This document shows, piece after piece, positions 1 through 5,726 of a DNA stretch of 5,850 nt. The stretch is from NCBI GenBank assembly GCA_016928995.1, contig JAFGJS010000004.1:1-5850 (forward strand), written 5' to 3'. Below the pieces are notes generated by a model that saw only the letters and a program-made list of their open reading frames with translations, made no database searches and was not told the origin of the DNA. Both the position numbers and the translations under genes were made by a program. This DNA is from Candidatus Sumerlaeota bacterium (lineage in GTDB: Bacteria; Sumerlaeota; Sumerlaeia; JAFGJS01). The number at the start of each line of letters is the position of its first letter. Within the stretch, counting starts at the first letter, position 1.

Positions 1-147
1 TATGAGCGCGGCGATTTTCCGGTCGCTGAATCCTTTGCGGACACGGCGGTTTCGCTGCCGATTTATCCGGGGCTGACGAAACGCCAGATCGAATATATTT
101 GCGAGACGGTGCGCGAATTTTGCGGCCAGCAAACGCCTGTCGGGTGA
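1..147 (+). CDS. DegT/DnrJ/EryC1/StrS family PLP-dependent aminotransferase, C-terminal fragment
   Basis: This is the last 48 codons of a gene that begins before the window; reading frame 1 is open from the first base to the TGA at 145-147. The peptide contains Gly-Asp-Phe-Pro-Val-Ala-Glu, then Ser-Leu-Pro-Ile-Tyr-Pro-Gly-Leu-Thr, then an amphipathic helix ending Val-Arg-Glu-Phe. This is the typical C-terminus of the DegT/DnrJ/EryC1/StrS sugar aminotransferases, in which a 'FPVAE..A....SLP.YP.LT' segment precedes the final helix. Family members are cytosolic PLP enzymes that transaminate keto-sugar nucleotides for surface polysaccharide, glycan or antibiotic sugars. The PLP-binding lysine and the substrate-specific regions lie outside the window, so the substrate cannot be inferred. 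A hairpin at 192-231, 45 nt after the stop, may terminate its transcript. The family call is fairly secure despite the short fragment. Confidence 0.8.
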   Translation, partial: YERGDFPVAESFADTAVSLPIYPGLTKRQIEYICETVREFCGQQTPVG

Positions 148-191
148 CGGCGATCGGCCGTAGCGTGTAAAAAAAGATTGGCATTCAGCAT

Positions 192-231
192 CGGCCGGCG
201 TTAGGATTCTTCTAGCAATCCACGCCGGCTG
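192..231 (+). terminator. Strong bulged hairpin in the aminotransferase-ribD spacer; candidate terminator or ribD leader structure
   Basis: The arms 194-201 (GCCGGCGT) and 222-229 (ACGCCGGC) are perfectly complementary. After a two-base bulge (TA, 202-203) the stem continues as GGATT (204-208) with AATCC (217-221), closing an 8-nt loop at 209-216. A G-U and a C-G pair can extend the base to 192/231. The following bases, TGTAATTTTGA, are only moderately T-rich, so as an intrinsic terminator it is imperfect. It lies 45 nt past the aminotransferase stop and about 80 nt before ribD. It may end the upstream transcript or fold in the ribD leader. The structure is clear; its role is inferred. Confidence 0.5.
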
Positions 232-312
232 TAATTTTGAAAGCATTGCGATTGAAGCCGGACGCCGTGCTTTTCGATGCATCTCATCAGCGGATCACCT
301 AACTGACTCTGC

Positions 313-1443
313 ATGGATAAATCACTTATGGGCCGTTTCACCAAACAGGATGAGCAGTACATGCGCCGGGCGCTGGAACTTGCGCGCGAGCATCTGGGGC
401 AGACACATCCCAATCCGGTGGTCGGGTGTGTGATCGTGAAGGAAGACCGCATCATCGGCGAGGGCGCGCACACCAAAGCCGGCCGTCCGCACGCTGAAAT
501 TGAAGCGCTGAAGAACGTCAAGGAAGATCCCAGAGGGGCGAAAGTTTACCTGAACCTGGAGCCTTGCACACATAAGGGCCGCACGCCCCCCTGCGCGCCG
601 AAATTGATCGAGGCGGGCATCCGTGAGGCCGTTATCGCGATGGAAGATCCCAATCCCATCGTGCACGGCCGTGGGATCAAGGCCTTGCGCGACGCCGGAG
701 TGAGGGTCAAGACGGGCTTGATGGAAGATGAAGCGCGCGTATTGAATGAAGCGTTCGTCACTTACCATACGAAGAACCGTCCTTTCATCGTGGTCAAATG
801 GGCGATGACGCTCGACGGCCGCATGTCCTCGGATTCGGGCAGTTCAAAATGGATCAGCAACAACACATCCCGGGAATACGTGCACCGCATCCGTTCGCAG
901 ATGGATGCGATCATGGTCGGTATCGGCACTGTGATTAAGGATAATCCCAGGCTCAATGTGCGGTTGGACGGCTATGAAGGCCGCCAGCCTCACCGTGTGA
1001 TCGTGGATGGCTTTTTGCGCATTCCTCTGCGTTCGCGATGTTTGCAATTGGACGGCGGCGGTCCGGCGCTGATTTTGACCGGCGCCTCCACGCGGCTGGA
1101 ACGACGCAAGCGGGCGTTGCGTGAATTTGGCCACACTGTGCTGGAATGCAAAAGCAAACATGGATTCATCGACGTTTATGAGATCTTCCAGAAACTTCAT
1201 GACGCGAATATTCAATCCGTGATGATCGAAGGGGGCAGCCAACTGCAAACTTCGATTTTCGAGGAAGGCTTGTTCGACAAGTTGATCTGCTTTATCGCGC
1301 CCAAGATCATCGGCGGCCGCAATATGCGCAATCCGATCGAAGGCGGCGGAATCGAAGACATGAAAAACGCGATCGAACTGGAGCAGATCGTGATCCGCAA
1401 TTTCGAAGACGATGTTTGCATCGAAGGCTACCGGATAAATTGA
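313..1443 (+). CDS. ribD: Bifunctional riboflavin biosynthesis protein RibD (pyrimidine deaminase / uracil reductase)
   Basis: RibD is a cytosolic enzyme carrying out two consecutive riboflavin steps: deamination of 2,5-diamino-6-(5-phosphoribosylamino)pyrimidin-4-one, then NADPH-dependent reduction of the ribosyl side chain. The N-terminal half (about residues 10-150) is a zinc cytidine-deaminase-like domain. It has His60-Ala-Glu62 and Glu83-Pro-Cys85 followed by Gly-Arg-Thr-Pro-Pro-Cys94, giving the zinc ligands His60, Cys85 and Cys94 and the catalytic Glu62. The reductase domain starts near Arg156 and has the expected Lys162 and Thr-Leu-Asp168-Gly-Arg, Trp180-Ile-Ser, Gly-Ile-Gly-Thr (203-206), Asp-Asn-Pro-Arg (210-213) and Glu306-Gly-Gly-Ser segments. 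At 376 aa it is full length and both active sites look intact. An in-frame TGA at 304-306 limits the start to ATG 313 or ATG 328 (Met6). Neither has a good Shine-Dalgarno, though GGATAA at 315-320 slightly favours 328. No other rib gene and no FMN-riboswitch consensus is visible nearby. Confidence 0.96.
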   Translation: MDKSLMGRFTKQDEQYMRRALELAREHLGQTHPNPVVGCVIVKEDRIIGEGAHTKAGRPHAEIEALKNVKEDPRGAKVYLNLEPCTHKGRTPPCAPKLIEAGIREAVIAMEDPNPIVHGRGIKALRDAGVRVKTGLMEDEARVLNEAFVTYHTKNRPFIVVKWAMTLDGRMSSDSGSSKWISNNTSREYVHRIRSQMDAIMVGIGTVIKDNPRLNVRLDGYEGRQPHRVIVDGFLRIPLRSRCLQLDGGGPALILTGASTRLERRKRALREFGHTVLECKSKHGFIDVYEIFQKLHDANIQSVMIEGGSQLQTSIFEEGLFDKLICFIAPKIIGGRNMRNPIEGGGIEDMKNAIELEQIVIRNFEDDVCIEGYRIN

Positions 1444-1490
1444 AATCACTGTCGCCGCTTGTGTTGCGTGGCATTTATGCGTAGGAAAAC

Positions 1491-1496
1491 TATAAT
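1491..1496 (+). promoter_or_regulatory. Candidate -10 box for the xseB-dxs-tlyA-queG run
   Basis: The 160-nt spacer between ribD and xseB contains an exact TATAAT at 1491-1496, unusual in this GC-rich surrounding. No good -35 lies at standard spacing; the nearest TTG-type hexamer, TTGCGT at 1464-1469, is 21 nt upstream, which is too far for a typical sigma-70 promoter. If used, transcription would begin near 1503, about 100 nt before the xseB ATG. A second weak possibility is TTGACG at 1565-1570 with GAAAAT at 1589-1594, which would leave almost no leader. A promoter somewhere in this spacer is likely; which box is used is uncertain. Confidence 0.3.
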
Positions 1497-1603
1497 TCGA
1501 TCTTGCAATCCTCATTCGCGCCGATACAATCAACCGCGATCTCGTTTAATCCCACGAATTGCCATTGACGCCGTGTTTTTCAAAGTGAGAAAATATAAAG
1601 ATT

Positions 1604-1873
1604 ATGACCGCTGCGAAGAAAACAAATAAGCCCCTCGACTTCGAAAAGTCGCTTCAACGTCTGGAGGCGATTGTCGAGCAATTGGAAGAGGGCGAGCTGG
1701 ATTTGGACAAAGCCATCGCGATGTTCGAGGAAGGCAATCAACTGAGCCGCGCATGTGGAAAACGCCTGAATGAGGTGGAGCAGCGCGTGCTGCGCCTGCT
1801 CGAAAACGCCGAAGGCGGCGCTGAATATGAAGACTTTCACGCGGAAGATGGCGAGAGCGATTCCGCGGAATGA
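1604..1873 (+). CDS. xseB: Exodeoxyribonuclease VII small subunit
   Basis: XseB is the small helical subunit of exonuclease VII, which degrades single-stranded DNA into oligonucleotides; several copies bind each catalytic XseA subunit in the cytosol. The 89-aa length is within the family's usual 60-90 aa. The diagnostic pattern is present: Phe13-Glu, Leu17, Leu20-Glu-Ala-Ile-Val24, Leu27-Glu-x-Gly30, Leu32 and Leu34, Phe41-Glu-x-Gly44, Leu47, Cys51, Leu55, Glu59 and Val62. These form the two helices of the XseB coiled-coil hairpin. The tail after about residue 67 is rich in Glu and Asp and probably disordered. An in-frame TGA at 1586-1588 makes ATG 1604 the first available start; no strong Shine-Dalgarno precedes it. 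xseA is not in the window, so the partner must be encoded elsewhere. dxs follows after 56 nt, a common association. Confidence 0.95.
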   Translation: MTAAKKTNKPLDFEKSLQRLEAIVEQLEEGELDLDKAIAMFEEGNQLSRACGKRLNEVEQRVLRLLENAEGGAEYEDFHAEDGESDSAE

Positions 1874-1915
1874 TTGTGTGAATATACGGTACGCAGCATA
1901 CGGAATTTTCCCGAT

Positions 1916-1922
1916 GAGGAAG
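1916..1922 (+). promoter_or_regulatory. Ribosome binding site deciding the dxs GTG start
   Basis: GAGGAAG at 1916-1922 matches the anti-Shine-Dalgarno core and ends 7 nt before the GTG at 1930. An in-frame TGA at 1915-1917 rules out any longer version of the gene, so the site and the stop together fix the GTG start. It is the clearest Shine-Dalgarno sequence in the window. Confidence 0.75.
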
Positions 1923-1929
1923 TGCAACT

Positions 1930-3852
1930 GTGAGTGTTTTTGATCGAGTCAATATCCCCGCCGATTTGAAGCAACTGAGCCTGGATGAACTTCACGAGCT
2001 GTGCGGCGAACTGCGCAATGCAATCATCATGCAGATTGCACAGACCGGAGGGCATTTCGCCGCGCCGCTGGGCGCCGTGGAATTGGCCGTCGCGCTGCAT
2101 TATGTGCTCGACACTCCGCGCGACAAGGTAATCTGGGATGTTGGCCACCAGGCGTATGCGCATAAGTTGCTGACCGGCCGCAAGGACCGTTTCGGCACGC
2201 TGAAGAAATACGGCGGACTGAGCGGCTTCCTGCGGCGCGATGAGAGCGAGTATGACGTTTTCGGCGGAGGGCACGCCAGCACGTCGATTTCGGCGGCGAT
2301 AGGGGTCGCGGCCGGCCGCGACCTGCGCGGCGAGGATTTCAGGGTGTGCGCAGTCGTGGGCGACGGAGCGCTGACCGGCGGGCTATGCTTCGAGGCGCTG
2401 AACAACCTGGGCCAGCTCGGCTCGAAAATGCTGATCGTGCTTAACGACAACAACATGAGCATCGACGAGAACGTCGGCAGCATGAACTCCTACCTGAACC
2501 GCCTGATCAGCGGTGAGATGTACAACCGGATCAAGGAAGAGAGCGAGGCGTTTTGCGAGAAGTTGCCCGGCGGGCACAAGATCGTGAATCTCTCGCAAAA
2601 GATCCGCGAGTTCGCCAAGGGCCTGGTCACGTCGAACATCTTTTTCGAAGAACTGGGCATCCGGTACTTCGGCCCGGTGGATGGGCATGACATCGAAAAA
2701 CTGACGGATATGCTCGGGAAGATCAAAAACCTGGACGGCCCGGTGATGCTTCACGCCATCACGCGCAAAGGCAAGGGTTACAGCCACTCCGAGCAGGATC
2801 CGATCACGTGGCACGGCCCGGCGCCGTTCAAAATCGAAAGCGGCGAGATGATCAAGAAAGAAACCACGGCGCCGTCATATACCACGGTGTTCGCCAAGGC
2901 GCTGGAAGAAGCCGCGGAGAAGGATTCGCGTGTCGTGGCGATCACGGCGGCCATGACCACCGGCACAGGACTGGTGGAATTCAGCGAACGTTTTCCAGAT
3001 CGATTTTTCGACGTGGGCATTGCGGAAGGGCACGCTGTGACGTACGCGGCGGGTTTGGCCACGGAAGGCATCCGTCCGGTTTGCGCGATTTATTCCACCT
3101 TCCTGCAGCGCGCTTACGATCATATCCTGCACGACGTGGCGCTGCAAAAACTGCCCGTGGTCTTCGCGCTGGATCGCGGCGGATTGGTCGGCGCGGACGG
3201 ACCGACGCATCATGGCGCGTATGACTTCGCGTACCTGCGCTCGATTCCGGGCATGGTGGTGATGGCGCCGAAGGACGAGGCGGAATTGCGCAATATGATT
3301 TTCACCGCCTTGCAGTATGACGAGGGGCCGGTTGCGGTTCGATATCCGCGCGGAACGGGCGTCGGTGTGGAAATGCCTGATGAGCCAGAGATTCTGTCGA
3401 TCGGGCGCGGCGAGATCCTACGCGAAGGCGAGAGCGTCGCGCTGCTGGGCGTCGGACTGACGGTGCAATTCGCCTCGCAGGCGGCGGATGCGCTGGCGGA
3501 GGACGGCATCCATGTCGGCGTGGCGAACATGCGTTTCGTCAAGCCGCTGGATGAGGCGCTGCTGCGCGCGTTGGCTGAAAAATACGACCATCTGATCACC
3601 ATTGAAGACCATGCCTTGATGTGCGGCTTTGGTTCGGCGGCGCTGGAAGCGCTGAATGAAATGAATCTCGAAGCGAAGCCGAACATCATACGGTTGGGCA
3701 TTCCGGACGAGTTCATCGAGCATGGCAGCCAATCAAGGCTGTACCAACTATGCGGATTTCACCCGGACAACATCGCTGAGCGGGTGCGATTGCTGCTCAC
3801 TGATAAGGTGCAGGTGCTGCATGATAATCTGGCGCATAACGTGCGGGCGTAA
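1930..3852 (+). CDS. dxs: 1-deoxy-D-xylulose-5-phosphate synthase
   Basis: DXS condenses pyruvate and glyceraldehyde 3-phosphate to 1-deoxy-D-xylulose 5-phosphate, the first step of the MEP isoprenoid pathway and a precursor for thiamine and pyridoxal. It is a cytosolic, TPP- and Mg-dependent homodimer. At 640 aa it is full length. The N-terminal TPP-binding domain (about 1-310) has Gly-Gly-His42, Asp-Val-Gly-His73-Gln, Gly-His115-x-Ser-Thr-Ser and the Mg/TPP motif Gly-Asp145-Gly-Ala ending at Asn-Asn (158-159). The central pyrimidine-binding domain (about 313-477) has catalytic Glu366 in Gly-Ile-Ala-Glu-Gly-His-Ala-Val, Tyr-Ser-Thr-Phe-Leu-Gln-Arg (388-394), Asp415-Arg with Asp-Gly-Pro-Thr-His-His-Gly (423-429), and Arg471-Tyr-Pro-Arg474-Gly. 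The C-terminal transketolase domain ends with Ile-Glu-His-Gly-Ser-Gln. Gly367 replaces the Gln of proteobacterial enzymes, a recognised family variant. GTG is the start, preceded by a good ribosome site. The stop TAA overlaps the tlyA ATG by one base, suggesting coupled translation. Confidence 0.98.
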   Translation: MSVFDRVNIPADLKQLSLDELHELCGELRNAIIMQIAQTGGHFAAPLGAVELAVALHYVLDTPRDKVIWDVGHQAYAHKLLTGRKDRFGTLKKYGGLSGFLRRDESEYDVFGGGHASTSISAAIGVAAGRDLRGEDFRVCAVVGDGALTGGLCFEALNNLGQLGSKMLIVLNDNNMSIDENVGSMNSYLNRLISGEMYNRIKEESEAFCEKLPGGHKIVNLSQKIREFAKGLVTSNIFFEELGIRYFGPVDGHDIEKLTDMLGKIKNLDGPVMLHAITRKGKGYSHSEQDPITWHGPAPFKIESGEMIKKETTAPSYTTVFAKALEEAAEKDSRVVAITAAMTTGTGLVEFSERFPDRFFDVGIAEGHAVTYAAGLATEGIRPVCAIYSTFLQRAYDHILHDVALQKLPVVFALDRGGLVGADGPTHHGAYDFAYLRSIPGMVVMAPKDEAELRNMIFTALQYDEGPVAVRYPRGTGVGVEMPDEPEILSIGRGEILREGESVALLGVGLTVQFASQAADALAEDGIHVGVANMRFVKPLDEALLRALAEKYDHLITIEDHALMCGFGSAALEALNEMNLEAKPNIIRLGIPDEFIEHGSQSRLYQLCGFHPDNIAERVRLLLTDKVQVLHDNLAHNVRA

Positions 3853-4679
3853 TGAGCGCCAAAACGCGATTGGATCAGGCGCTGGTGGAGCGCGGACTGG
3901 CTGAAACGCGGTCCAAGGCGCGAGCGCTGATTCTGGCCGGCGATGTCAGCGTGGATGGCCGCCGGGCCGACAAGGCTGGCGTAGGTGTGGCGACGGACGC
4001 CTGCATCGAAGTGAAGGCGGCGGCCTGCCCGTTCGTCAGTCGCGGCGGACTCAAACTCGCCGGATTTCTCGATCAATTCCCCTTTCCCATCACAAACGCC
4101 ATTTGCGCGGACATCGGCGCTTCGACCGGCGGATTCACGGATTGCCTGTTGCAGCGCGGCGCGGCTAAGGTCTATGCCGTAGATGTCGGCTATGGTCAGC
4201 TGGAGTACAAACTGCGCAACGATGCGCGCGTAAGCGTGATGGAACGCTTTAACGCCCGCTCGCTCGGTAGCGAGACCTTCTGCGATCCGATTGAGTTTTT
4301 CTGCATCGACGTTTCCTTCATCAGCCTGGAGAAAATCATACCGGGATTGCTGCCTGCGGTCGGCGAAGAGCCGGTGGATTGCGTCGCGCTGATCAAACCG
4401 CAGTTCGAAGCGGGAAAGGCCGCGGCGGACAAAGGCGCGGGCGTGATTCGGGATCCGCAGGAGCACCGCCGCGCGCTGGAAAACGTGTGGCGTTGTTTCG
4501 AGACGCATGGCTGGAAGCCATTGGCTCTAGTGCCGTCGTCGATCAAAGGCGCTACAGGCAATGTGGAATTCCTGATCGGCTGCACACGAAGGGATGATCC
4601 GCGAACGAATGAGTTCGGCGATACACGTTCGGTGGATGTCTGGATCGAAGAGGCTTTAAGTCTTGCGCATCAACAATGA
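3852..4679 (+). CDS. tlyA: TlyA family rRNA (cytidine-2'-O)-methyltransferase
   Basis: TlyA methylates the 2'-OH of cytidine in rRNA (C1920 of 23S, and in long-form members also C1409 of 16S) with S-adenosylmethionine, at the subunit interface in the cytosol. Residues 4-60 are an S4 RNA-binding domain, seen as Arg6-Leu-Asp with Leu-Val-x-Arg-Gly-Leu, Ser21-Lys-Ala-Arg and Gly30-Asp-Val-Ser-Val. An FtsJ-like Rossmann domain follows. It has Ser63-Arg-Gly-Gly-Leu-Lys68, the SAM loop Asp87-Ile-Gly-Ala-Ser-Thr-Gly-Gly-Phe-Thr, Asp111-Val-Gly-Tyr-Gly-Gln-Leu, Asp153-Val-Ser-Phe-Ile-Ser-Leu, Lys182-Pro-Gln-Phe-Glu and Gly-Asn-Val-Glu238. Lys68, Asp153, Lys182 and Glu238 fit the Lys-Asp-Lys-Glu catalytic tetrad of 2'-O-methyltransferases. 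The 275-aa length suits an intact protein. TlyA proteins are sometimes annotated as hemolysins; the motifs support the methyltransferase role. No Shine-Dalgarno precedes the ATG, which lies in a TAATG overlap with dxs. The stop overlaps the queG start as ATGA. Confidence 0.95.
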   Translation: MSAKTRLDQALVERGLAETRSKARALILAGDVSVDGRRADKAGVGVATDACIEVKAAACPFVSRGGLKLAGFLDQFPFPITNAICADIGASTGGFTDCLLQRGAAKVYAVDVGYGQLEYKLRNDARVSVMERFNARSLGSETFCDPIEFFCIDVSFISLEKIIPGLLPAVGEEPVDCVALIKPQFEAGKAAADKGAGVIRDPQEHRRALENVWRCFETHGWKPLALVPSSIKGATGNVEFLIGCTRRDDPRTNEFGDTRSVDVWIEEALSLAHQQ

Positions 4680-5647
4680 TTGAATTTTTCGTGAGTTGTG
4701 ATGCAATGATCGATATTCAAACAATCAAGTCGATTGCGTATGAACACGGATTCGATCTGTGTGGAGTGGCGCCAGCCGAACCTTTGCCGGAGCCGAATGC
4801 GCGATTCACCGCCTGGCTGAATGCCGGAATGCATGGGGAGATGGCGTATCTGCGCCGTCATGCGGATTTGCGCATGGATACGCGGACGTTTTGGCCTGCG
4901 GCGCAGTCGATCTTGATGCTGGGCGCGAGCTATTGGCATGCAGAGCAAGAGCATGAGCAAGAGAGAATGGGGGAGATCGCGCGATATGCGCGCGGACGGG
5001 ATTATCACAAGGTTCTGCGGCGGCAATGCAAGCGGCTGGTCAAGGACGTTGAAGCGCTGCTCGATGAGGACACGGAGAGCCGGATCTGCGTCGATTCCGC
5101 GCCGTTTCAGGAACGGGCCTATGCCGCTCGCGCAGGGCTGGGCTGGATCGGCAAGAACACCTGCCTGATTCATCCGAAAATGGGATCGTACCTGTTCCTG
5201 GCGGCGATCCTATGGAACCTGGAACTGCCCGCGGATGAACCGATGGCGGATCATTGCGGCTCCTGCCACAAGTGTCTTGAGGCGTGTCCGACCCAAGCGT
5301 TGATTAAACCCCACACGCTCGATGCGCGAAAATGCATTTCGTACCACACGATTGAATTGCGCGGCGAGATTCCAGATGAATATCATGCGGCGATTGGACG
5401 GCGCATTTTCGGCTGCGATGTTTGCCAGCAGGTTTGTCCGTACAATCGATTCGCAGTCGAAACGCGCTTCGAGGAGTTTCATGCGCATGCGGATTTAGCT
5501 GGGAAATCCCTGGATGACTTCGCCGCGATGACCGAAGCCGAATTCAACGCCTTCTTCGCCGGATCGCCCATCCGCCGCGCCGGTCATGAAGGCTTCCAGC
5601 GCAACGTCCGCATTGTTCAAGGAAATTCGGCGAATTTTCACGACTGA
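4676..5647 (+). CDS. queG: Epoxyqueuosine reductase QueG, short form
   Basis: QueG reduces epoxyqueuosine to queuosine at the wobble position of GUN-anticodon tRNAs, the last step of queuosine synthesis. It uses cobalamin and two [4Fe-4S] clusters in the cytosol. The N-terminal cobalamin-dependent reductase region (DUF1730-like) carries Gly-Met-His-Gly-Glu-Met-Ala-Tyr-Leu, Ala-Arg-Gly-Arg-Asp-Tyr-His-Lys-Val and Val-Asp140-Ser-Ala-Pro-x-x-Glu-Arg, then Ala-Gly-Leu-Gly-Trp-Ile-Gly-Lys-Asn-Thr. Asp140 aligns with the family's proposed catalytic acid. Eight ferredoxin-type cysteines follow: Cys194, 197, 200 and 204 (then Pro), Cys220, and Cys247, 250 and 254 (then Pro). The 323-aa protein stops soon after Glu-Gly-Phe-Gln-Arg-Asn, so it lacks the HEAT-like extension of roughly 380-aa homologues; short versions are known. 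ATG 4676 overlaps the tlyA stop (ATGA) and suggests coupling. ATG 4706 (Met11) fits the usual N-terminus of the family at least as well. No queA, tgt or queH gene is nearby. Confidence 0.95.
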   Translation: MIEFFVSCDAMIDIQTIKSIAYEHGFDLCGVAPAEPLPEPNARFTAWLNAGMHGEMAYLRRHADLRMDTRTFWPAAQSILMLGASYWHAEQEHEQERMGEIARYARGRDYHKVLRRQCKRLVKDVEALLDEDTESRICVDSAPFQERAYAARAGLGWIGKNTCLIHPKMGSYLFLAAILWNLELPADEPMADHCGSCHKCLEACPTQALIKPHTLDARKCISYHTIELRGEIPDEYHAAIGRRIFGCDVCQQVCPYNRFAVETRFEEFHAHADLAGKSLDDFAAMTEAEFNAFFAGSPIRRAGHEGFQRNVRIVQGNSANFHD

Positions 5648-5693
5648 TACATGATGTCTTTATCCAGAGAAACGATTGAGTTTGAGTTGACGC

Positions 5694-5726
5694 AAATGAT
5701 GAAATTATTTACCGGTATCATTTTTT
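5694..5726 (+). terminator. Weak AT-rich hairpin with T-tract, candidate terminator after queG
   Basis: AAATGAT at 5694-5700 is the reverse complement of ATCATTT at 5717-5723, separated by 16 nt, and the right arm runs into six Ts (5721-5726). It lies about 47 nt after the queG stop, in the right place to end the xseB-queG transcript. The stem has few G-C pairs and a large loop, so it would be weak. The loop holds the 8-base palindrome TACCGGTA (5710-5717), whose last base overlaps the right arm. The rest of the 5648-5850 tail is AT-richer than the genes and shows no supported gene. Confidence 0.3.

Noticed and set aside
178-207. TTGGCA (178-183) and TAGGAT (202-207), 18 nt apart, as a ribD promoter
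   Set aside because: The -10 is only 4 of 6 and sits inside the left side of the 192-231 hairpin, so the match is more likely incidental; it remains possible but is not supported enough to list.
148-312. FMN riboswitch upstream of ribD
   Set aside because: None of the conserved RFN-element blocks can be recognised; only a simple bulged hairpin is present.
844-1533. Minus-strand ORF (229 codons) opposite ribD
   Set aside because: It shadows the ribD reductase domain, has no recognisable motif, and its composition mirrors the opposite-strand codons.
1885-1902. Repeated ATACGG in the xseB-dxs gap as an operator
   Set aside because: Two copies of a 6-base word with no dyad symmetry or other support; probably chance.
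2808-3224. Plus-strand ORF (138 codons) in another frame inside dxs
   Set aside because: Very Arg- and Gly-rich out-of-frame translation lying wholly within the conserved dxs core.
3759-4508. Long minus-strand ORF (249 codons) opposite the end of dxs and most of tlyA
   Set aside because: It lies fully antisense to two genes with intact family motifs, shows no recognisable domain, and is expected from GC-rich codon structure.
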